A DNA stretch of 64,000 bases from Sipunculus nudus (lineage: Eukaryota > Annelida > Sipuncula > Golfingiida > Sipunculidae). Each line of letters starts with the position of its first letter. Position 1 is the stretch's first letter. The stretch spans positions 54,274,659 through 54,338,658 of the forward strand of contig CM049313.1 of NCBI GenBank assembly GCA_026874595.1, given 5' to 3'. The position numbers were made by a program, and so were the translations under genes. Below, piece by piece: positions 35,090 to 46,500 of the stretch. The notes beneath the pieces were generated by a model. That model had not been told where the DNA came from and made no database searches. It saw only the letters and a list, made by a program, of their open reading frames with translations.

Positions 35090-35940
35090 TGCTTATTGAA
35101 TTGTCGTGTCGATGAAACACAACTAGATGAAATTGAACCATGGTCCTCAGAGGGCCCCGCAATCAGAAATGGTGTTTTTATATGTTTCTTGAAAATAGCA
35201 GTAAGAAAAGTTTATGAAGACCTGGTGTTGTTTTGTTGTGAAAAGGGTCTAGGGCCCTCGTATGTACCAAAAAACCTTGTGAATTTTGAGAAAATCAGCG
35301 AGTATGCTGTGGTGGCCATATTGGAGTTCCGATAGGTCTGTAATTCAATAGATTTGGAGCCCTTATACAAACCAATCATCCTTTGAATTTGGGAAATCTG
35401 AAGCGTGTTGTTGTTGAGATATCGCGCGCAAACGTAATCAGCGATTGGGCTGTGGTGGCCATATTGCAATCCCGACAGGTCCGTAATTCAGTAGGTCTGG
35501 AGCCCTAATATGTACAAATCATCCCTGTGAATTCGGGAAAGCTGAAGTATGTGTTGCTGAATTATCGCACACAACAGAAAATTAGCGATTGGGTTGTGGC
35601 GGCCATATTGGAATCCCGACAGGTCTGTAATTCAATAGGTCTGGAGCCCTGGTATGTACGAATCATACCTGTGAATTTGGGAAACGTTGTTGTTGAGTTA
35701 TCACGCACGATAGAAAATCAGCGATTGGGTTGTGGCGGCCATATTGTTATCCCGACAGGTCTGTAATTCAATCCATCTGGAGCCCTTGTATGTACAAATC
35801 ATCTCTGTAAATTTGGTATAGCTGAAGTATTATGTTGTTGAGTTATTGCGCGCGAACGAAAGTGTCACTGACAGAAATGACGGAAGGACGGACTGACAGG
35901 GTGATAATTCAAGGGGAACCCTTGTCATGCAGAGCCCTAA
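35090..35940. mobile_element. Dispersed element with four ~140-bp internal repeats
   Basis: GTGG(T/C)GGCCATATTG recurs at 35309, 35452, 35596 and 35732 with surrounding similarity (GATTGGG.TGTGG, CCGACAGGTCTGTAATTCAAT, CTGGAGCCC). It ends with a GACGGAAGGACGGACTGACAGG tail. TAGGGCT at 34974 and AGCCCTA at 35934 may be short inverted ends. Frames in it are repeat artefacts. A second copy lies in the duplicate at 50870-51730. Confidence 0.6.
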
Positions 35941-37352
35941 TTATTTCTAACTTGAACTGTAAGTTTGACTTTGTATAATGCTACAACTTCAATATTTTGT
36001 TGTTAGGCATTTTTAGACCAGATGATGGACTACCATTTGATTGACTAGATAAGAAATGTCTATTCGATTGACAGTGCTTCAATGACAACTGGCGCCTGTG
36101 AGCAATAATAGAGTGTTAATAGACAAATTAATGTCCAGTCTACATAATGCTTAAGTAAGGCATGTATTACGCTTCATAAATTCTATTACAGCGCGCTTAC
36201 CGGAGATATACAGGAAAACATGTTAAATTACATGACATATACAATACATGTATTGATACGTAGATATGGTGTTCATTTAATAAGAAATATTTTATCCCAA
36301 AAGCTTTCCCTAGAATGGTAAACAATAATTAAGCGTATGGACAATGGGTATCGCGTATCGCCTTAGTGTATGCCAATACATATTGTAACTGAGTAGGCAG
36401 AACAATTTCCAATCCTATACCTTACAGGGTGCATGTTGGTGACAGCTTTTGTGGGATGCTAAATGGACATACGGTTGGTTTACAAGATGGTATATTCATA
36501 CATATGACCCATTGAACACTCTCTTCACTCTCTTGGGTCAGGTACATGGCACCTTTGCCGGGTTTTTGACACATGGTGCTCCGATAGCTTCTTCGTGCAT
36601 TAATGTCAGATTTTCAAAACCTATGGGAAGATAAGAAAATTGTCGGCTCAGAAAGAAGAAAAGAAAAAGGCAGCAAAAAAGAGCGCATCCTAGGCAAGGC
36701 CACAAAACAATGGCGTCACAACGTTTAGTATCATCAGGTATAATATAAATTTTATTGTTATAAGTTTACCTGGTATTTGGTGTATGTACCGTAATAGAGT
36801 ATATACAGAACAATATATTGCCCTTCGTAGGTTATAATACATAATGCAACTTACGACCATTAGGAATGATGTGCAAACAGTGTTACACCCATGTACATTG
36901 TGCACCTCATAATGAGTTACATAGGTCTCATTAAAGAGAATCAAAGCGTTGACCATGCAATGAAACGCAGTCTCCAAATAAAAAAAAATTGCTTTAAAGG
37001 GACCAACACGGCTACAAACCGGCCGATATTTTCATTATATCTGCAGTGACAAAAGTGAAAAAGAGCCTGCGGTTTATCAACAGACCATGAGGCATGAAGG
37101 ACTGAGAATCTGTCATTTCCTATATATTTCTGTTTAATTTATTATGTTTATATTATTTAACTTGCTCTGCCATTTTTTTCACTTTTGATTCCAGGTTTAA
37201 ATAAATCTTGGTACTGGTTAATCTGAAATATTCAACGTTATCAGATCAGCTATAAAGTCCATGGTTACAACAAACTTAGTCAATTGTACAAGCTGTTCCG
37301 GATAATTCAGTATCAGTATATTAAATTTAATTGAAATTATCTAATAGGCAGG
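35941..37352. other. Spacer downstream of gene B
   Basis: No supported gene. Frames at 36449-36634 (+) and 36690-36977 (-) recur in the duplicate simply because it is recent, and they show no domain. TTTATT at 37138-37143 (AATAAA on the minus strand) could be the polyadenylation signal of gene B. Confidence 0.55.
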
Positions 37353-37547
37353 TTAAGCAATTCCCCCCATGTCATCGACAATATCCTCTTGAATCTTCTT
37401 CCCACTTTGTCTGTACCACTCTCGAACGTCTGCTCTCGTGAGCGGAAGAGGGCGCTTGAATGTTTCAGGCAGCAAGACGGCAAGTAACGATACACAGACG
37501 GAGAGCATAGCAAACATCACGTTCGGTAACCATGGTACCTCTTTTCC
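37353..37547 (-). CDS. Gene B exon 11: TM12 and C-terminus
   Basis: 195 bp. It starts GKEVPWLPNVMFAML, contains LPETFKRPLPLTRADVREW and ends DDMGGIA stop. A run of six G here (five in both gene C copies) shifts the frame, so the tail is shorter than the alternative ending GELLNLPIR. Confidence 0.93.
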   Translation of the reverse strand, partial: GKEVPWLPNVMFAMLSVCVSLLAVLLPETFKRPLPLTRADVREWYRQSGKKIQEDIVDDMGGIA

Positions 37548-40500
37548 CTGTTCGATACAACCAAATACAACAAATCTATTCATTTAATGTAAAAGTCTCT
37601 GTTGATGAAAAACCATTTGTACCATCACTGGTATCAAAAGAAAAATACCCAATCACAGAACGTAAAGCATATATGTATGGCTGACGGAAACAAAAATAAA
37701 ACAATACATAACAGTGACGTATGTTTGTACGAAAATACATTCATAATTTCGGCATGAATATATAAAAGAATATATAATTAAAAAAAACCCCATTTAAACG
37801 AAAATGCTTTAGTTGATACCTTGAACATGTTTCTGCCGATAAAGTGTCACGTGTAATCTTGCAAAGAGCAGAAAGGTATAGAATAGCAACTGAAACAAAA
37901 TAATCCTGTACAACTTAAAACTGTATTGGGATATTAGACAAACAATACCACCAGGCCGACGAATGGGGCTATCATTCCACCTAGTCCACCGAGTATGTTT
38001 ACGAAACCAATAGCTGTCCCTCTGTAAACATGATAAAAATAATGAAAATATACAAAAGAGAAGGCCACAATGGAAAACGAAACAATTATTAATCATATTG
38101 TGAGATTGAAAGGTTAACTGTATAATAAAAGCACACGTTTTGCTACCATTTTCTTCAGTTACCTTAAATTTGTTGGAAAGAGCTCGGGTGTGAAAACTAC
38201 AATAATGGCAAACGATCCTGTGATGGCGAATTTCCCAATCAATGCCAGTGTCAGTTTTAAAGCAGAAAGACTCAATCCGGCGGCTGCAAGATGTGAAGAA
38301 AAACAACTCATACATATGTGATGTATTCCAAGATCAACCAAAAACAACCATGGAAAATGTCAATTAACTCACTTTCTTATGAAATATCAAATCGGTATTA
38401 GGAAATATTTATCTAAATCTTTCTTACTGAAACATTTTTGATTTAATCTAAGATCAGACATTAATAATAAATAGTCTGTACACTGTGAAAAACTCTTTTC
38501 TCTTTTATCCCTGCAAGTACATTGTTTCTTGTACTACCTGTCTGTTCCGGTATCAGCTCCAGTACTGCTAGAGGCACGCTAACCACAATGTGGAATACAA
38601 TCAAGGAGATCTTCCTGCCAAACCTGCAATAAATATACAAGAACAAAAGGATAAGGTGTGCTATCCAAGTAGGCTCTGTTTTGTGTCTAGAAGGATGTTT
38701 CAGGATAAATCATTATTATTATTCAATATGACAATTCAGAACTTAGCAAACAGTGTATATTCCGTATATTTCCGTATATAAATGCAACAGCGGTATCTAG
38801 TTATAAAAAAAGTTTTGATTCAATTTCAAACCATGTTTTGTTTCATTATATACTTAAAGATAACAAATCGGCGTATTTTAAATTATTTTGTCTAAAATTA
38901 CATAAAAAAAAATTATGTAAATGGGTCCTAAGGTTAATTTTGTAAACTTATTTCGTATGTTTTAACATTATTAATTCAAAAATAAAATTTACCTGCTGAT
39001 AGTTAACAAGGCCGCGAGGTATGCCGGTATCTCTACAAGTCCCATTAGGAAGAATCCGAGGTAAACATTGTTAGAAAGGGCAGGTATATTATACATCAAT
39101 CCGTAATAAACGAGTTGATTCACACACCTAATCAAACATAACATGAAGCTAACCTTGACAGAAAATTCTGTATTAGGACTTTCTTCCAAAACAACACATT
39201 GTATTGAAGGTATGTATAATCTGTACGATTCGGTCTCACGAGACGAGCACCATTTAAATATACACCGCATGGAAGGTAAAAGGATAACAAAATCAAATTC
39301 TTTTGTTTGTATTTCATAAGTTTTTCTTATTTCATAAAATACTGCACGGCTCCTTTCAAAAGTGGCCATGTTTGATATGAGTTTATATTTTAAAATGTTT
39401 TAAATACATTATCTTAACTGGGAGTGTTGTTTTACTTTTTTCCAGCTTTCAGAAGCCATCATTTGAAATACTGTGAGAACTATACAATGCTCAACGATAG
39501 TAGTTTGATTCCATATTTTCGATATTATTTGAATAAGTAAATGTTTTGTTTCATGTAATATTTAAGGCTATTTAAATTTTGCTTTTACCTTTGCTTTTCA
39601 TCTTGGGTACATTGATATAGGGTGTTGAAAAAGAAGATTGTCTTATTCTTATTTTGCAGTATCAAACCTTATGGAGGAATGAGGAATGAATCTACACTCA
39701 CCAGAGCAAGGACATTAATGCGGTATGTCTCATAACTTTGCTCCCTTTAAATAACTCAAGAAATTTCACACGCTTAAGGTGTCTACAGATATGACCACCA
39801 TTTTCCTTTCCTTCTCCTCGGCTGTTTGTAATCGTAGGAGCTGAGAGTCTGATTGGGAACTTCAACACTACCTGTGCGGTTTAGAATACACACTTACAAA
39901 TTGGTTTACCCTCGCATTACTTATTTTCATTTACTGAAATGTAAAGTAATTAATTTTGATATTGGTCAAGTTAATGCTCTATGATCAACTTTTCATGACT
40001 TACCTCGATAAACACATGCTAGGCAAAAGACTAAATTATAAAAAGCGAAATATGTAAATATTTGATAAGTATAGAGTACCAGTAAGTTTATTTCCTTTAA
40101 CTTTTAATAACCATTTATTTTTTTCCCATTTTCCGTGATCGTTACATAAAAGATTTAAGACAAGGACAAAAAAGTTCAAGATAAAAAGTAAAATGCTAAG
40201 GTTTTTAGTATAAAGTACCATTTAACATATCCCCCTCCCCCAGTTTTAATTACCCCTATTTTATTTACCTTATTTTTTCTGGCTATACTGGTAAGCACCC
40301 GCTCTGCTTCCTCCTTTCTGTTGTTCGCTAAAAGCCATACTGGAGATTCAGGAAGTATCCTGTATCAGTTAAACATACGATTAACAGTATTACATACAAA
40401 TATCCTATGTATAAGTGATGTAAATATTTTATGAACCAAGCATATTAAATCCTTCCTTAAAATCTGATTAAATATCCTATTCCTGAGAACCTCTATGGGT

Positions 40501-43500
40501 TCCCTTTTTGCTATTTCGGGCATCTGTGATTATCATTGTGTGGCTTAGTTTACATTTCCGGCATGGTTGGTCCGAGGACGATCGAGAAGAAACGTGGCCT
40601 CTACTTCTAGCAACACCACTAACCAGGTCTAGATACCACTTCCTCTGAGAACGCACAATTGAGTGCACACACGAAAACTCATGTGCACGCTATATTGCAA
40701 TAACTTTTTGAATAACCAAACAATTATTAGCAAATGTGCACGCAATAATTATTGGTTAGCTTAATTTCAAGAACATATGATGCATTAAGTTTAACACTAA
40801 TTTAATTCATCGATTTAAATGAAATATCCTGTTAATTGTTGAATTGAAAATATGTCTTTCGTATATCTCCTGATATCCATATGGTAACGCCATTAAGTAA
40901 TTTTCTGTATGACTAAGAAATGAAATTGAGGAGTTTCCCTTACCATATATAAACAATCGTAATTAAAGGAATCGCTGAACAGACAGCTTGAAGGTACCGC
41001 CATGGTCTGATGAGGTAAGCCAACAGCGCTAGAAACATATACCCTGCAGCCCACATTAACTGTGTACTGATGCCAACAAAGCTACGGCGAGGTGTTGCAA
41101 ACAGCTCTAGACAAAAGGTAACGCCCGAATGTGGGAGAACCTGAAAAACATAATGTAAACCGCGCTTTGAAATGTACACTTTTGAAGTTAAACATTAATT
41201 ACATTTCCATTAATTGTCAAACATGGCTTCATTAATATTCATACTTATATGCTACATTTGAATAAAAGAAGAAATAATTTAGAAAAGAATCTAGGTACAG
41301 AAAGAACCGTACAAAATGCAGTCAAACTCTGCAAATATGCAAAACAAATCGTTTCAATTAATCATTGTGTGAGCCGCATTCTAAAACAAGTGAGCCATGG
41401 TTCATAAAGCTCAGCCGACTGACATGTTGACAATATGTCCTAGCACAGGAAACCAGTTAAGATAATGTAGGTGGTATCATCGTTCATGCCCAGTAGTCAA
41501 GATTCATTAAGGCCCAGAACACCCTAATTTTGATGAAAATAAAATTTTACATAATATCTGGGTGTTCAAACACCCCATAACCTGGAGAATATAAGTCACA
41601 GTTACACAATTTTAGGTTTCCAAGGAGATTTTTATGGACCTCCCTGGGTGTCGTGTTAAAAGATTCTAGGTTCAATTGTTACGATTTGTGCCCTTTTAAC
41701 AGACAAACGCACCTTTGAAGGTCTAAAAGAGAACAAACTACAAAAAAGTGTTTGCATCAAATTATTATATATTCTGGGGGGGGGGGGGGTACTTCTGAGC
41801 CCCATACCTCGGAGGATATAACGGACAGACGGACGACGGATACAGAGTGATCGCTATAGCTCAGATGTCTTTCAGTAAACTTAGCTAAAAACGGAAAGCA
41901 CAGGCTAAAGATCGTAATTTTCTAATTGAACATATTTAAGGGTCTTAACAAGCACTTACCGACACAAAAAATCCCATGAGCATACGCAAGATGAAAAACA
42001 TGAGATAGCTGGTGGAAAAGGCAGAGAGTATGCCGAATATTGCAACGACAATCTGCATTACTATGTGCATTCTCTTTCTGCCTGCAAGGTCCACGAGCAT
42101 TGGGCATATCAGCTCACTGGCTATGGACACCGCCCGGCCAACAGAAACAGACAGGCTTACGAGAAAGTTTTCACCACAGACGAGATCCCACTTGAAACGA
42201 ATAGATAAACCATTTTTATTTCACACATCAATATTAAAAGAGTTTCAGGAGTTAAAGTCAAACATGATATATTAAGCTAACGAACAGTTTAATCGTGTGG
42301 CGTCATATGATCGCGTAAAGTTTCATTTTATGGTTAAACTATCAAATTTAGCTCTGGATAAATTTTGTATAGCGAGGATAAACAGCTTCACACGATATAT
42401 TAAGGTAACGAACAGTTTAGTCGTGTGACGTCATATGATCTTGTAAAGTTTTATTTCATGGTTAAACTATTAAATTTAGCTCTGAATAAATTCTGTATAG
42501 CAAGGATAAACAGCTGAAACACCTTTTTTTGAAAAAGAACATTATTCGTTAACATCATATTTCTTGACATAAAACATCATATTAAAGCGTCTTATTCTTA
42601 ATTTATATTATTTATATTAATATGTATATTAATTAAAACCTTGAAACAAAGCAATCGAATTTTACATAATTACGAAGATATCTAAGTAGCGAATCTATAA
42701 TATATTGTCTGCAATAGGAACATATTACAAAAGTAAATCAAATTTAAAAGGCAATTTTATCAGGAATGAAAACCCCGATTTCACAAAAACCTCACGAGTG
42801 TAACCTTGCCCAATCGAGAATTAATAAGTGCTCAGTTTAAAGGGTCAACCAAAGGTTGAGAAATCTCGCAATTTGAGAGATACGACCCTGATTCTTATTA
42901 TATTTACCGCTTAATGTAAAATTGACATCATCTAATAATGTGATACACTACTGGTTCATCGCTTCGACATTCATCATGATTAACATCACAAATATGCATA
43001 TTTTCATATCATATTAATTTCACTGCTTCGGTTAATACAAAGACATTTATTCGACAGTAAATTGAAATATCAAGTGCGACCCTCGAATGCATAATACCGT
43101 TTGTGAACGGTGCACATTAATATTCATTGCTGGTAGGAGTCGGCGAATAAAAGATAAAAATGGACCGATGATCGATTAATAATCGATTATTTCGTGTGCC
43201 ATCTATAATATCGTGAAATATGCTGTTTAGAATTATACCCCAACATTTACTGAGTTTCAACCTATGCATCACGCTGAAAGGCCAAGGCAATGGCTGGGCC
43301 GCTGACATTTAGTCGTTGTATGTTTAAAATGTGTGCGCTCTATTTTACCCCGTCTTTAATATATCTCTGACAGAATATTTTATCAAGATATATGGCATCT
43401 TCGATGTGCATACTTAATCGTTTATGAAAAAAAATGTAATCTAATTAATCGATTATGAAAGAAAACGACCGATCATCGATATACACGATAAATTGACAAA

Positions 43501-46500
43501 CCACTCTTAATATTGCCAGCATGGATTAAAGGTATAGAAATTTTTGGTATGTGCAAGGTGGACAAGACACACAGACCTCGGTCACGATTGACTCTCCTCG
43601 ATTTTGTTGGTAGATCCAACCCTTATCACATAATAAAGTGTAGTTGTCTGTCTTGTTGTAGACATTTATTGCACAGCTCCCAGCTTCGTATATTTCATCA
43701 TATTTGGATAAATTGCCCAGCCTGCATCTGAACTCTGGTTCCTGGCCTTGAGTAATCAATTTTATTATTTATACCGCTGGAAAAAGACTTCATGCTCTAT
43801 TTATGTACATAAATGATTGTTAATAATCCCAGTGTACACCTTACTATTTTTAATTGAATTTGCATCTTGTAGGAATGAAGATAGATCAAATAATTCGTTC
43901 ATAGTTAAATATTTGTCCTCAATTCATCATAGTTCTGCCAAAATTAATGTCAGCACCAATTTAAATTATGGGTAATCGTGCAAAGTAACGGCCCCATCTT
44001 ACATGGTCTCACAAAAAAGTGTGACCACATTTCAATGAAAAAATTGTTTCATGTTAAAGTTGAAGATCCGGTGCATCTAATGATACAATATTTTTGTAAG
44101 TTTGATATAAATATATTTTGCTACAAACTGTCGAAAAAGGGTAGTTTGCTGAAAATACCCAAAATGCCGTCGTGTCAAAGACGTTCTCAGCCGACGTCAT
44201 GAATCCACAGTAATGTACGTGCATACCATGTTAAACAAAAGGATTATGTCTAACAAAACTTACAGTCAATATATCTTTTTATGCATAGATGGAGAGACAA
44301 TTTTACCTCTAAATATCCATATTTCCCAAGATTTAATACAAGTTGACGACGTCCTGCCGCCAAAACATAAATATGCAACTGTCGTCTATGAATGTATTCG
44401 ACTGATCATGTTAACTCTTGCTCTATTCAGCTTTGTCTCTTTGTACGTTTTATAAGTCAGATAAATATAAATTGTATAATAAACAGTCATTTTTGTGGAC
44501 AGAGTATAAAGACTACATTTATGACGTCTTTTATCTTACTTTTTTTTTAATTTTTCCCCTGTTAGACTACTTTATGTAAGGACAATCAGATGGGAACACC
44601 CCCTCCCCATGAGTAACAGACCGGTAGCCCTTAAAATCTAGACGAACGCGGGAGAAACACGGGACCATGTGGGGCATATCATCCATATGTGACCACATTT
44701 TATAATATTAAATATAAAATACAAACTCATATGGCTGGTCAAATAAAATGTAGTCACATCTTTTTTTTGTCAATATTTATTGTAAAAAATTCGGTCACAC
44801 CATATGTGACCACATTCTAAAATATAATATAATATATATAACAAACTCATACGGCTTGTCAAATAAAATGTGGTCACACGTACCTTATTTTTGTTGATAT
44901 TTAATGTAAAAAATGTGGTCACACCATGTGACCAGATTTTATAATATATTAAATATATATATATATATATATATATAAAATACAAACTCATATGGCTGGT
45001 CAAATAAAATGTAGTCACATCTTTTTTTTTGTCAATATTTATTGTAAAAAATTCGGTCACACCATATGTGACCACATTCTAAAATATAATATAATATATA
45101 TAACAAACTCATACGGCTTGTCAAATAAAATGTGGTCACACGTACCTTATTTTTGTTGATATTTAATGTAAAAAATGTGGTCACACCATGTGACCAGATT
45201 TTATAATATATTAAATATATATATATATATATATATATAATACAAACTTATATGCTGGTCAAATGAAATGTGGTCACACCTTATTTTTGTCAATATTTAT
45301 TGTTAAAAATGTGGTCACACCATATGTGACCACATTTTATAATATTATATATATTACAAACTTATAAGGCTTGTCAGATAAAATGTGGTCACACCTTATT
45401 TTTGTTAATATTTATTGTAAAAAAAGTGGTCACACCATGTGACCATATTTTATAATATATTAAATATATATAAGATAAACTTATTCGGCTGGTCAAATAA
45501 AATGTGGTCACAGTTTATTTTTGTCAATATGTATTGGTAAAAAAAGGTGGTCACACCATATGTGACCAGATTTTATAATATTATTTATATAATACAAACT
45601 TATATGGTTGGTCAAATAAAAGGTGGTTTGAAAAAATATAAGATTAAATATAGAAAAAATAAGGGACATGATGATGTAAGAATATATTTAAATGTGGTCA
45701 CACCCCATTTTTTTTACTATTTCTAACTACTATATGTGGTCACACCATTAATAAAAGAGATCACACCTTAATAATGTCATTAATTATAACTAATAAATGT
45801 TGCTTCACTTTATAATTATTTTATTTAAAATAAGGATATTATTATGTTAGTATAACAAAATATGTTGTAACATAATGCGGACGAACGTGTTTCTCCCGTG
45901 TCTCTCTTGATTTTAAATGCATGACCTGTCACGTGACACTCGACATTTTTTTACGTTCTGGCGGCAGGGCGTCGTCACCTTGAACGTACATCAAGTGAAA
46001 TGTGGATAAATAGAGGTAAAACAGTATAAACATATATGCATCATTTTATATATTGACTGTAATTTTTATAAGACATCATCTTAATGTTTAACATGGTATA
46101 TATGTATATTACTGTGGATTCATGACGTCGGCTCAGAACGTGTTTGACACGATGTCATTTCGGGTGTTTTCGGCAAACTACCCTTTTTCGACAGTTTGTA
46201 GCAACTTTATCATGCAAAAAAAATTTTAGTGAAATGTGGTCACACTTATTTGTGAGAGAGAGAAATATGGGTCCGTTACTTTGCACGATTACCAAATTAT
46301 GTGATAATCATTCATACACCTTACAGTACAGGTGATCTACACAGATCTCTGTCCATTTTAAACGAAAAAATTGATAAACTTATAAAAAACGCAAGAAAAA
46401 TCGCTGAGAAGCCCTGATTCAGGTGAAAGAAAAACCTTGAAGAAAAAATAGATACAACAGAGATGGTTCAGGCAACCGAAAAAGCAAGGTTGACAAAACA

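Noticed and set aside
36449-36634. Frame conserved in both duplicated units (36449 and 52243)
   Set aside because: Conservation equals that of surrounding non-coding DNA; the duplication is recent, so it is not evidence of coding.
37809-38315. 168-codon minus-strand frame running through exons 9 and 10 of gene B
   Set aside because: It reads exons in the wrong frame and through introns; the spliced model with family motifs explains the region.
44213-44455. 80-codon frame in the long-TIR element as a transposase fragment
   Set aside because: It lies across the inverted-repeat arm, with no catalytic motif or similarity recognised.
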